A DNA stretch of 64,000 nucleotides from positions 59,102,845-59,166,844 of the forward strand of contig OY776129.1 of NCBI GenBank assembly GCA_963675135.1, given 5' to 3'. The translations under genes were made by a program, and so were the position numbers. Below the pieces are notes generated by a model. The model had not been told where the DNA came from. It saw nothing but the letters and a program-made list of their open reading frames with translations, and did not search any database. Shown in pieces: positions 37,634 to 47,847 of this stretch (positions within the stretch are counted from its first letter, which is position 1; the number at the start of each line of letters is the position of its first letter). The stretch is from Galeopsis tetrahit (lineage: Eukaryota > Streptophyta > Magnoliopsida > Lamiales > Lamiaceae).

Positions 37634-37895
37634 CCTTTTCTTTAATTTTGTTTAGCACTTTGCAAATTCTACTCTTCTTCACACTTTCCTTCATATCTTC
37701 ATTCAACCAATTTAGTAACTGCCTTGTTCTTCATCCTTTCTTCACATCTTCATCCAGTAACTGTCTTGTTCTTCATACTTTCTTCATATCTTCATCCGTA
37801 TACTGCTCTGTTTCTGTGCATCTTCATCCAATATTTTTCGAATTCAACTTCCGATCTTCTTCTTCCGCTATACTCTGATCTTCTATTATCTACTC

Positions 37896-40800
37896 ATGGC
37901 AAATACTTCACCTCCAGCTCCTAATCTACCCGCTTCTACTCTACCTCGATTCATTACTCTTTCTATTCGATTGGATAATGATAACTATCCTTTTTGGCTA
38001 AATCAGGTTCTAGCCTCTGTTCGTGCCCATTGTTTTGAGGATGTTCTCCTCTGCAAAGTAGTTCCGACTAATCCAACTGAGTCAACGTCAGACTCGATCT
38101 CTTGGCAACGCAGGGATCAATTTCTTCTTAGCTGGTTGCTAAGCTCTGTTTCTGATACGATGCTTGGTCATGTGAGCAGGTGTGAGCATTCGTTTCAGTT
38201 ATGGTTGGTGTTTGAATCATTGTTCCAGTCTCAATCTGGTGCTAAAGCTATGATTCTTCGATTGCAACTTCAAACTCTACAGAAAGGCGATCTAAGCATT
38301 GATGCATTCATACTGAAAATGAGATCTATTGCTGATGGATTGCATCATGCTGGACATTTGATCAAGGAGGCAGAGTTAGTTTTGTATATCCTTGGTGGTT
38401 TAGGTGTTGAATACGATGCAGTGGTGGTTAATCTTACTACTCGAGGCTCTGTGCCGTCCCTACCTGAAGTTCAGTCGATATTGCAAGCATATGAGGTGAG
38501 ATTGACATCTCATCACTCTCACTCAGCTCAGCTTTCTGGAGGCCATATTCTGAATCCTTCAGCAAATGTTGTTTCTCGAGATCATGGAGCACATACCAGA
38601 AATACTAACAAAGGCAGAGTGTATTCAAAGCCTAGAGTGGTTTGTCAACTATGTGGCAGGAAATATCATGTGGCAGCCAAGTGTTACAAGAGGTTTGATC
38701 AAGGTTTCAATGGTCTTGAGAATTCTCAATCTAGACCTCACTCATCTATCATCCGTTCCTCTCCCCCTACTCAAGCTCATCTGACTCAATACAACTCACA
38801 TCCTCCATATCAAACTTATCCTTTATCACCATCTCTGCATAACTACTCCTATGGTGCTCCCTCACATACCGCCCCTTCACATATTGCTCTTACCAACCAC
38901 ATGGATCATGGTGTCTCCTCCTCCACCACTGCCTACACTCCTCAGAACTCCACCTGGTGTGTTGACAGTGGAGCAACACATCATGTGACATCTCAACTAG
39001 CCAATCTTCATCTCAACTCTCCATACCAAGGTATGAATTCTCTTGTGGTAGGAAATGGTGAGTCTACTCCTATATTACATACTGGTTCTCTTGCTATACC
39101 AGTACATGGTGCATCATCTTCTCTAGTCATGAACAATGTCTTACATGTGCCTGCAATTACTAGAAATCTTATGAGTATATCTCAGTTTCTCAAGGATAAT
39201 GATGCCATTATTGTATTCTATGCTGACTGTTGTCTTGTTAAGGATCTCAAGTCCAGCAAGATTCTCTTGAGAGGGGTGCTTAAAGATGGTCTATACATAT
39301 TGGACTTTGGAAGCTTGAACTCACATCAGGACTCAAGCTATTCCTGGAATAAAGATGGTATATTTGCTGCTACTGTCAATAAGACTAGTTATGATGATGT
39401 TGTTAGGAAAAATAAGTCCATTTGGAGTCTATGGCATTGTAGATTGGGACATCCTGGTAATTCAGCTCTCTCTACTGTTTTGAGAAGCTTGAATATTCAT
39501 TGTAAGGAGTCTCATGTTACTTTTTGTGATGAATGTAAGCTTGGAAAATTTCATATGAAACATTTCTCATCTATTCAACATCACACTTCTCATGCTTTTG
39601 AGTTAATACACATGGATGTTTGGGGGCCTGCTTCTTGCTTATCTATTGAAGGATACAGATATTATCTGTCAATAGTTGATGATTACACAAGATTTGTATG
39701 GGTGTTTCCTCTGGTGGCAAAATCTGAGGTGGTCAATGTGTTTACACAATACATGAAAACAATAGAGAGGTCATTTGGGGTGTCAATCAAAGCCATTCAA
39801 CATGACATGGGCACTGAGTTTCTACCTGTAGACAGATTGGTTAAGTCCATTGGCATTCAAGTTCGATTGTCTTGTGCTTACACTCACCCTCAGAATGGAT
39901 TGGTTGAGAGAAAACATCAGCATATCACTGAGTTTGGCTTAGCTATGCTTGCTAAATCTAAGCTTTCAAAGGCATTTTGGTGGCATGCCTTCTCAACTGC
40001 AGCATATGTCATCAACATGTTGCCTACTCCAGTTCTTCAGCAACAAACTCCATTTGAGTCACTATATAACAGATCACCAGATTATCATTCTCTCAGGGTA
40101 TTTGGCTGTGCATGTTTTCCCTTTCTGAGGCCTTATAACTCTTCTAAGCTGCAATTCAGAAGCTCAAAGTGCATCTTCTTGGGGTATAGTCCTTCTCACA
40201 AAGGTTACAAGTGCCTTCATGAATCTGGAAAAATCTTTATATCAGCATCAGTCCAATTCAATGAAGAAGAATTCCCTCAATTCACTTCTACCACCAATCT
40301 ACATTCTCCCCATACTTCATCTTCCAACTTCTCAGCTCAAATACCAGCAGATCTTCAGTACCATCCTCCCTTAGCCACTCCTCATACATCATCTCATGAC
40401 TCAGCATCTCTTCATTTCACACCCCCCTCCTCCAATTCTCATATTAACAACTCTCCTGCATCATCACATGCTCATGACAGCACCTCTCATGCTCATGACA
40501 GTACCTCTTCAAGCTCTACCAGATATATACTTCCCCCCTCTTCTCCTGTATCCACTTGTTTACCTCCAATCTCTATAAATCCACCAGCCATTCCTTCACA
40601 TCACTCTATGCAGAGAAGATCAAAGTCTGGCATTTTCAAGCCAAAAGCTCTCATATCCACACTGCCAATCCCTGAACCAACTAGTGTTACAGAAGCTGTT
40701 CAGAATCCTAAGTGGAAGTCTGCTATGAAGTTAGAGTATGATGCCTTAATTCAGAATGGCACATGGACATTGGTACCCCCATCATCTGATATTCACCCCA

Positions 40801-42068
40801 TCACTACTAAATGGCTGTTCAGGGTTAAATACAACAAAGATGGTTCAGTTGAAAGGTTTAAAGCTAGGTTGGTGGCTAGAGGGTTTCAACAACAGGCTGG
40901 TGTAGATTACTTTAGCACCTTTAGTCCTGTGATCAAGCCAGTTACACTACGCATTGTATTCACTCTTGCTGTCTCCAAAGGGTGGGCTATTCAACAGGTT
41001 GATATCAACAATGCATTTCTCAAAGGTGTTCTACATGAAACAGTCTACATTGCTCAACCTGAAGGTTTTATTGATACTCAACACCCTCATCATGTATGCA
41101 AGTTGCAAAAAGCATTGTATGGCCTCAAGCAAGCCCCTAAGGCCTGGTATGACACTCTCAAGAACTTCTTGATGCAGCAAGGGTTTACACACTCCTCTTC
41201 TGATCACTGCCTGTTCCATAGATTTCTGAATGGAAAGACAACTCTTTTGCTTGTGTATGTGGATGACATACTCATAACTGGTGATGACTCTACACTAGTA
41301 CAAACTCTCATTGATGATCTTCACTCTCAATTTTCCCTCAAGCATCTAGGGGAAATCAACTACTTCTTGGGCATTGAAGCTCATTCCACCTCCACTCACA
41401 TCAAGCTTACACAGTCCAAATATGCCACAGATATCATTGCCAAAGCCAATCTTTCTGACTCCAAACCTTGCCCCTCTCCCATATGTCCTTCTACCAAACT
41501 ATCTATCTCTGACAGCCCTCCTTTTGACAAACCTACACTTTACAGAAGCATAGTTGGGGCTCTTCAGTATCTCACCCTAACCAGACCTGATATCTCATTC
41601 TGTGTGAACAAGCTATCACAGTTTTTGCAAAGTCCTACACAAAATCAATGGAAAGCATGTAAGAGGGTACTTAGATATCTTAAAGGCTCTCTTACTCATG
41701 GTATTTCTTTTTTTCCAGTTTCAGATTACAGGTTGCAGGGCTTTGTGGATGCTGATTATGCTTCTAGCATTGATGATAGGCGCAGTACTTCAGGTTTTTG
41801 CATCACTCTTGGAAGGAACTTGATCTCTTGGAGCTCCCGCAAGCAATATGTGGTAGCTCGCAGCAGCACGGAGGCTGAGTACAGGGCTCTAGCACTTGCT
41901 ACTACAGACATCTTATGGATTGCTAGCATTTGCAAGGAGTTACACATTCCCATCTCTACTCCAGGCCTGCTGTGGTGTGACAATCAAGGGGCCATAACAC
42001 TTGCTTTCAGCCCGGCATTCCACTCACGCACAAAACACATTGAAGTAGATGTTCACTTCTTAAGATAA
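37896..42068 (+). CDS. Copia gag-pol polyprotein, C-terminus cut by a stop
   Basis: 1390 residues in one frame. Order: gag with a CX2CX4HX4C zinc knuckle at 250-263; aspartic protease with the DSGA motif, Asp at about 357; integrase zinc-finger-like HCRLGHP region; integrase core with acidic residues D574, D637 and E671 (33 residues between the last two, two fewer than usual); reverse transcriptase with YVDD at 1121-1124; RNase H with ADYAS...STSGF and SSTEAEYRAL. The frame ends at TAA 42066-42068, straight after the conserved HIEVDVHFLR. The same frame then stays open for 52 more codons carrying family-typical sequence until TGA at 42225, so the stop is probably a point nonsense mutation removing the RNase H tail. 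Confidence 0.93.
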   Translation: MANTSPPAPNLPASTLPRFITLSIRLDNDNYPFWLNQVLASVRAHCFEDVLLCKVVPTNPTESTSDSISWQRRDQFLLSWLLSSVSDTMLGHVSRCEHSFQLWLVFESLFQSQSGAKAMILRLQLQTLQKGDLSIDAFILKMRSIADGLHHAGHLIKEAELVLYILGGLGVEYDAVVVNLTTRGSVPSLPEVQSILQAYEVRLTSHHSHSAQLSGGHILNPSANVVSRDHGAHTRNTNKGRVYSKPRVVCQLCGRKYHVAAKCYKRFDQGFNGLENSQSRPHSSIIRSSPPTQAHLTQYNSHPPYQTYPLSPSLHNYSYGAPSHTAPSHIALTNHMDHGVSSSTTAYTPQNSTWCVDSGATHHVTSQLANLHLNSPYQGMNSLVVGNGESTPILHTGSLAIPVHGASSSLVMNNVLHVPAITRNLMSISQFLKDNDAIIVFYADCCLVKDLKSSKILLRGVLKDGLYILDFGSLNSHQDSSYSWNKDGIFAATVNKTSYDDVVRKNKSIWSLWHCRLGHPGNSALSTVLRSLNIHCKESHVTFCDECKLGKFHMKHFSSIQHHTSHAFELIHMDVWGPASCLSIEGYRYYLSIVDDYTRFVWVFPLVAKSEVVNVFTQYMKTIERSFGVSIKAIQHDMGTEFLPVDRLVKSIGIQVRLSCAYTHPQNGLVERKHQHITEFGLAMLAKSKLSKAFWWHAFSTAAYVINMLPTPVLQQQTPFESLYNRSPDYHSLRVFGCACFPFLRPYNSSKLQFRSSKCIFLGYSPSHKGYKCLHESGKIFISASVQFNEEEFPQFTSTTNLHSPHTSSSNFSAQIPADLQYHPPLATPHTSSHDSASLHFTPPSSNSHINNSPASSHAHDSTSHAHDSTSSSSTRYILPPSSPVSTCLPPISINPPAIPSHHSMQRRSKSGIFKPKALISTLPIPEPTSVTEAVQNPKWKSAMKLEYDALIQNGTWTLVPPSSDIHPITTKWLFRVKYNKDGSVERFKARLVARGFQQQAGVDYFSTFSPVIKPVTLRIVFTLAVSKGWAIQQVDINNAFLKGVLHETVYIAQPEGFIDTQHPHHVCKLQKALYGLKQAPKAWYDTLKNFLMQQGFTHSSSDHCLFHRFLNGKTTLLLVYVDDILITGDDSTLVQTLIDDLHSQFSLKHLGEINYFLGIEAHSTSTHIKLTQSKYATDIIAKANLSDSKPCPSPICPSTKLSISDSPPFDKPTLYRSIVGALQYLTLTRPDISFCVNKLSQFLQSPTQNQWKACKRVLRYLKGSLTHGISFFPVSDYRLQGFVDADYASSIDDRRSTSGFCITLGRNLISWSSRKQYVVARSSTEAEYRALALATTDILWIASICKELHIPISTPGLLWCDNQGAITLAFSPAFHSRTKHIEVDVHFLR

Positions 42069-42221
42069 AAGGTGCAAGATGGCTTTCTGGACATACGATT
42101 CATTGCATCTGAAGATCAACCAGCAGATCTTCTAACCAAGGCATTAGCTCCAGCTCGCTTCTCACATCTTTGCACTTGGTTTGCTCTTTCATCAACAGGT
42201 AGTCCAACTTCTTCCGGGGCA

Positions 42222-42437
42222 TGTTGAAGTATAATGTTGCAGATAGTGTTGCAACATCCAACTCAACACTAATACACACACATGCTTTACTAATGTAGTT
42301 TCTAGAAGAATAGTAGTTCTCACTAACTAATAGTTTGTTAGTTAATTAGATGGAAGACTCTAGAATGTGAGTCTCCTTCTATATATATTGTACATACTAC
42401 ACATTGCAAATTAAGTTGAATATACACAAATTTAACA
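42222..42437 (+). repeat. Copia 3' LTR
   Basis: 216 bp, starts TGTTGAAGTATAATG and ends TTTAACA, followed by the GCATT target duplication. Nearly identical to the 5' LTR. Confidence 0.95.
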
Positions 42438-42442
42438 GCATT

Positions 42443-43016
42443 TCATAATTATGGGGCTACCAAATTTAAATTTAAGAAGCATGCACTTGGGTAAAAAGGA
42501 AAGATGTAAGATCTTAAAACTCAAATTTTGGTATTTAAAGTTAAAACTTAAAAGTAAACATTTGATAAATTAGAGAGTGGGTATATCATAATGGTCCCCT
42601 GTTAGCATTTGAAAATTCACCTTGAAAGATATTTTATGACGGTATAAATTTAATTTAAAAACTTTTAAACTAATTGCTTATTAAGATTGTAAAGACAATT
42701 TCTACTCACGTCTATATATAAATTTCTTATGTCCTACGTCATCACCATGTTTTTTCATTTGAAAATTTATTTTTCTCATTAGTATGAACTTAATAAATTA
42801 ATTTAAAAGAAAATTAAATAAAGAAACTATTCATTAATATCAATCAAGTGATCAACAATATAATATTCTATAAATGCACGACAGTCGACATGTTTAATTT
42901 TTATATCTAAACTCAATCAACAGTCTTAGTCTAATAATATAAATTACTTGTTGATCAATTAAGTAATCACAACCATTCATTTAATCTAAGAAACGATATT
43001 GGTTTTACAATCTAAA
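42443..43016. other. Intergenic, no gene seen
   Basis: AT-rich DNA between the Copia element and the start of the block that is duplicated at 52709. No gene or paired repeat ends seen. Confidence 0.55.
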
Positions 43017-43160
43017 TGTATTTTGAGATTTGAAGAATATAAACATTAAAACAAAGCTGGTTAACGTGATATTTACAATTTGCAAACTTAGTTTTCTTTT
43101 AATAATAAAATCAAACCTCACGTATAGTTTTTATAAGCATAAAAATTTGGTAAAGTCTAT

Positions 43161-43350
43161 TATGCACCCTAGTCCATGTTGCACTTTTCAATTTTACTGA
43201 CTTACACATTTTGGTAAATGGTGTTGCACTTTTCAATTATTACTAAAAATATTACTATTATACAGTTTAATAATTGAAAAGTGCAACACCATTTACTAAA
43301 AAAATGTAAGTCAGTAAAACTGAAAAGTGCAACATAGACTAGGGTGCATA
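43161..43350. repeat. Foldback (inverted repeat) with ~82-bp arms
   Basis: Arms 43161-43242 and 43269-43350 are inverted copies with few mismatches, separated by 26 bases. Both contain TGTTGCACTTTTCA and TTTTACTGACTTACA words, the same words that make the 7030-7970 array. A transcript through it would form a long hairpin. Confidence 0.85.
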
Positions 43351-43352
43351 AC

Positions 43353-43588
43353 TAGGGTTGGCAATGGGACGGGTAAAAACCCGGACCCGCATAAAACCGG
43401 CCCGCACGGGGCGGGTAAATACCCGGTCAAACGGGTTCTGGGTCGGGTATTTACCCGGTCAAACATTACCCGCCGGGTATGGAACGGGTAATGGGATTGC
43501 ATATACCCGACCCGAACCCGACCCGTATATATATATATATATATAAATACTACAATATATATAATATATATATAATACAATATACGAG

Positions 43589-43626
<38 letters not shown>

Positions 43627-45454
43627 TATATAATATATACTCTATTAAAATAACATAAGTCTTCTCGTGTTGGCAACATTAGAACACACACGCCGAGAGT
43701 CGCCGACGGTCCCTTCTCCACTTTTAGTTAGGGTAAAATACAAATTTAGTCCCAAAAGAATTTTTTAAAAGCAATTTTAGTCCCACGTTCTTTTTTAGTC
43801 CCATTTTTTACAAAAAAGGTCCCAACCGTCAAATATTTAACGGTTTCCGTTAAGTGATATAATCTGAAAATTAAAAAAAAAACATTTATAGAATCTAATA
43901 TCTTTTTTTAACCAAAAAAATCTGAATATACCAAAAAACAAATATTGTAAATTCTGAAATTTAAACAAAATTTTAATACAAAAAATTATATTAAAACTGA
44001 AATATTTACAAAAATACAAATTCTAAAATAATAAGAAGATACGAAAAATATTTTTTGAAATATTCAATCTATATTTAAATATAATTTCAAATTAATTTTT
44101 ATCCCCACAGAATTTGTTGAAAATAAAATTTTGACAAGCCAAATTAATTTATGTAAAATCTGAAAATTAATTTTTTTTTTATAGAATTAGCATATAATTT
44201 TAAAAGACTAAAAGTAATTTTTTCAAACAAAATAGTAATCTAATGTAAATTTAGAAATTATCGAAATAATTTTTGAATAAAAATGTACGTATATTAAAAC
44301 TGAAAAAAAAAATACAGAATATAATACATATAAGATCTGAATATTACATTATTATCAATAGAATTCAAAAGTATTAATTACAATTATTTAAAATGTAAAT
44401 TTAGAAAAAAAAATCAAATAAAAACTAAAGATAATAAATACTGTAAGTAAAAAGTAAATAAAAAACTAGCAGATATTGGATCTCCCCCTCCCCTGTTTTT
44501 CTTCTTCCGGCGAATGTTCCGTCCCCATCCCGATCTCCACCAACGCCACCACTCTTGTCCCATTCCCATCACCACCTTTCCACCACCCGCCACCACAACT
44601 CAAGACCCCGCCACCGCCACCCCCTACCATCCCGATTCTTTCAAAACCTCATGAAAATTCGGCTACGAAATTCAAAAACGGTAACGACATTGATAGAGGC
44701 TACCCACTCTAACCTCGTCTCAGTGCTAGGAATCAAAGCCCCTTGTCAATTTTAAATTTAAGTCTCTCCTTCATCTTCAATTTGTGAATATTCATCGCGA
44801 TTTTCACCATTTCTTACCATTTTCTTAACTTTCTTTTTATGATTGTGCGATTTGGGAACGATTACAGTGAGTGTTGTTTAATTTGGGGTATTGTGCGATT
44901 TGGAAGTCGATTTCAAGATGGATTTGTGCGTTTTGAAATGATTATTATTCAAGGAATCAGGGTGAATGATGTGCGATTTTTTTAGGGTTTTTCACGATAT
45001 GGGGTTCATTTTGGGGTGGTCTACGAAATGATGAATTTGTTCAGGTTAACGGGAGTGTGAGCTCACGCTCACAACTCTGTTAACTTTTTAACGGTAAAAC
45101 TACATGGGACCATTTTTGTTTAAAATGGGACAATTTTCGTGGATAGAAAATCTCCTGGGACCAAATCTGCATTTTACCCCTTTTAGTTAAGATTAGTTTT
45201 CTACTTTTTTCAATTCTTAATTTATTCTTACGTTTTTTCAATCATTCAATCCCTTAATTTACTGTTCTTAAATAACAGATTAAAAAAAAAGTGAAGGCGG
45301 GGCGGCGCGGGTATACCCGCCGGATTCGCGGGGTGGGACGGGGCGGGTTTATGCTGGTTTTAAGGCGGGGCGGGTAACGGGTCTTAAAAATTTTGACGGG
45401 GCGGGTCCTGGGACAGGCCAAACCCGTCCCATACCCGCCCCGTTGCCAACCCTA
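43353..45454. mobile_element. Nested hAT-like element
   Basis: Ends TAGGGTTGGCAA and TTGCCAACCCTA are perfect inverted repeats. Flanks TGCATAAC (43345-43352, 45455-45462) are a perfect 8-bp duplication, as hAT makes. The termini are rich in GGGCGGGT/ACCCG words. Without the next nested element it is about 640 bp and has no transposase, so it is non-autonomous. A fragment of the same family end lies at 56806-56846. Confidence 0.85.
43731..45179. mobile_element. Third-level nested element, Mutator-like
   Basis: 1449 bp inside the hAT element. Ends GGGTAAAAT and ATTTTACCC are inverted and perfect; subterminal GTCCCA words recur in inverted order at both sides. Flanks CTTTTAGTTA (43721-43730, 45180-45189) are a 10-bp duplication; 9-10 bp suits Mutator-like elements. 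The middle (44470-45060) is GC-richer and looks like copied gene or leader sequence with a proline-rich frame, but I cannot name a source. Confidence 0.75.
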
Positions 45455-45728
45455 TGCATAACATGCACTCGAGTCTATAGCAGACCAACCCTAAAAATTT
45501 ATATGAAATATAAGTAATTAGAGTAAAATGAGCTAAAAAATTTACATGTAAAATAGTGAATTTTTTAAATCCATCTTAATTAGACATATTTCATGGGTAG
45601 TCACACTATACTTAATGTATTTTAGTAAGCATAATAAAATTGTACTTTAGAGAAAAGTGAGATTATTAGAGAAATCACGTGTTTTAAAAAAGTAATTAAG
45701 TATTCCGAGGACTGAGATATATATCTTC

Positions 45729-46776
45729 GGGAAAATATCAATTTTGGTCATCCAGTTTTACCTCTTTTCATATTTGATCACCCACATTTGATCACTGTCA
45801 AAATTGGTCACTCACTTATTATATTCTATCAAAATTGATAATTCCGTTAGTCAATCTGTTATTGACTAACGGAGAAAGAGTTTTGAGCTCAAAATTTTCA
45901 AAACATTAAAAACTTCTGATGCATCTTCTACAAACTAATGAAACAAACGCAGTAGCAAGAATGAAACATGTGGAACCTACCGGAGCGTGAATACCCATTG
46001 AAGAATCTTAGTTTTATCTTAGAGATCAGAAGGAATTCTCATTATATTTATCCGTAATAGGCTCTGGAACTGGGTAGTCAAAAAGACCAAAATTGATATT
46101 TTTCCAAATTTATATCTCCAATTATTATACAAATTCAATATGAAACCAAGAATTGAAAAACAGAGTACAATTGTTAAAAAAAATAAGAGTACAAAGTTTT
46201 ATTCTATCTTGAGTTTCTCATTTTCCTGTAAAATAAAAAGTAAACCGAGTTTCTCATTTTCCTGTAAAATAAAAAGTAAATAAATAATTATTAAAAACTT
46301 ACTGAAATTTTTTGACTACCAGCAAAGTTGATTGAATCACGTTCTAAAAAGTAAACCAACAACAAATGAATTCATAATTGAGTTAAACAACAAATGAATT
46401 CATAATTGAGTTAAATAATTATTAAAAATTTATTGAAATTTTTTTGACTACCCAGCAAGTTGATTGAATCACGTTTGAGAATTCTTTCTAATCAAGGATA
46501 AATATAATGAAAATTCCGCATGAGAACGCGTTTCACATGTTTCATTCTTACTACTGCGTTTGTTCATTAGTTTCTAGAAGATGCATCAAAAGTTTTTAAT
46601 GTTTTGAAAATTTTGAGCTCAAAACTCTTTCTCCGTTAGTCAATGACAGATTGACTAACGGAATGATCAATTTTGATAGAATATAATAAGTGAGTGACCA
46701 ATTTTGATAGTGATCAAATGTTGGTGACCAAATATGAAAAGAAGTAAAATTCGGTGACCAAAATTGATATTTTCCC
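45729..46776. mobile_element. Mutator-type element with ~245-bp inverted arms
   Basis: 1048 bp, 9-bp duplications TATATCTTC (45720-45728, 46777-46785). The terminal arms, from GGGAAAATATCAATTTTGGT inward, match in inverted order for about 245 bp with few differences (45729-45975 against 46530-46776). The duplicate locus near 53200-53215 has the single, uninterrupted TATATCTTC site. No transposase. Two small internal tandem duplications lie near 46211-46280 and 46360-46415. Confidence 0.85.
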
Positions 46777-46864
46777 TATATCTTCGATATTAAAGGGGAA
46801 TTGTAACAATTGTTGATTTATAAATTTGTTATATAATCATTTAGAATAATATAAGGGTTCAAGT

Positions 46865-47847
46865 GTTATAATAGATTGTTGAGGGGTGAACCGCCAAATA
46901 ATGAAAGTTGAAGCATCAAGTTGAGATTTATGCAAAATGTAAATTTACAGAAAGATCTTGCTGCATCCCACATCATTCGCCGCGGCTTTTTTCTTCGATA
47001 TTGTTGCGCGTTGCATTTCGAATCTCCAATGAGGTAGAAAGCTTTTCACATCTTCTGCCAAATTTGTTTTTTCCTTTGAGGCAATTTTTCTTATTAAATC
47101 CGTGCTCATTTTGAACAGCAATATCCCTGTACATGAAACAGAGAAAGAGTATATGCATAATGTTAGTAGTTGCCTTTCTGTGATTTAATTTCGTAAACCC
47201 TATGCTGCAAGACATTAATATTAGCGATTTTTCACAATTTTAGTCATTTTCTACGGCGTTTTGCTTGTCCTGTATGAGTTTTCATGTTTCGAGAGTGTAG
47301 ATTGTTATGATCCGATGCTGTAACTTGCATTCTAGATGCTTCTTCAGTGTATGTAGATGTTAATCAAGTGCAAATTGACAGTAATTGAGTTTTCCTAATG
47401 ATTTTTTTTTTCTGGAACAATGTTGGAGATTTGTGAAAGTGGTAAGTGCAGATTCCTTAGGTAGGCATCCGATTCCTAAGCTGATACTTTGAATGTGAGA
47501 ATAGGGGCTATTGAGACTGATCGCAGCATACTCAATAAGAAAATTTTGGTTGACGAGGTTAATAATTAAAAGTGCAGACTCGAGCACTTTTAGTTGATTT
47601 TATGTGGAGGTTTTCGCCTTTTAAGCTTCTAATCCAACACGTGAACTTTACTTGAGGTTGTTTAGTTGGGTTTAAGTGGGAGATTTTTCTAAGCTTCTAG
47701 ACCAGCATTGATATATATATAAACTTTATCTTGTGTACATCTAGTAATGTGTTTTCATATCTTGCAGATGAGCTGCATCATAGTTGAGGTTTCAAAGATA
47801 TATCTTAATGGCTCATTTAAGAAACACTGAGTCTCACCTCAGAGAAG
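46865..47847 (+). promoter_or_regulatory. DUF616 gene 5' leader with intron and uORF
   Basis: A leader exon probably ends at CCAATGAG|GTAGAAAGC (47033). The acceptor CTTGCAG ends at 47767, and the next exon starts with ATG. This ATG opens a 20-codon upstream frame (47768-47830) ending in TGA 17 bases before the main ATG. The same leader, intron and uORF are kept in the duplicated copy (uORF 54248-54310). Boundaries are inferred from splice signals and conservation between the copies. Confidence 0.55.
47768..47830 (+). CDS. Upstream ORF, 20 codons
   Basis: Reads MSCIIVEVSKIYLNGSFKKH. The duplicate at 54248 keeps start, stop and length with three changes near the C-terminal end. Could reduce translation of the downstream DUF616 frame; whether it is translated is unknown. 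Confidence 0.35.
   Translation: MSCIIVEVSKIYLNGSFKKH

Larger units (their letters stand above)
37409..42437 (+). mobile_element. Near-complete Ty1/Copia LTR retrotransposon
   Basis: 5029 bp, flanked by 5-bp duplications GCATT (37404-37408, 42438-42442). 5' LTR 37409-37620 (212 bp), 3' LTR 42222-42437 (216 bp), both TG...CA and differing by about two substitutions and one 4-bp gain, so the insertion is young. The primer site TGGTATCATGAGG (from 37621) fits initiator tRNA-Met. A purine-rich tract TTCCGGGGCA precedes the 3' LTR. One long gag-pol frame lies between. The short LTRs and the gag start resemble the Ale/Retrofit lineage; that lineage call is inference. Confidence 0.96.
43149..45491. 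mobile_element. Mutator-type foldback MITE with nested transposons
   Basis: Flanked by perfect 9-bp repeats TAAAAATTT (43140-43148, 45492-45500). Ends GGTAAAGTCTATTATGCAC and, reversed, GGGTTGGTCTGCTATAGAC are imperfect inverted repeats. The duplicate region at 52970-52985 has the uninterrupted site, which proves this is an insertion. Removing the nested hAT element and one 8-bp repeat leaves about 233 bp. Related to 25732-26706. Confidence 0.82.

Noticed and set aside
43311..43721. 136-codon minus-strand frame
   Set aside because: Driven by TA-dinucleotide and GGGCGGGT repeats in the hAT element; low-complexity Tyr/Ile run.
44476..44712. Proline-rich 78-codon frame
   Set aside because: Low complexity inside a nested transposon; another frame of the same CCACC-rich DNA is equally open. 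No family recognised.
46908..47114. Open frame repeated at 53336-53698
   Set aside because: Falls over the DUF616 leader exon and intron in both copies. The second is longer only because of the AG repeat. No protein resemblance.
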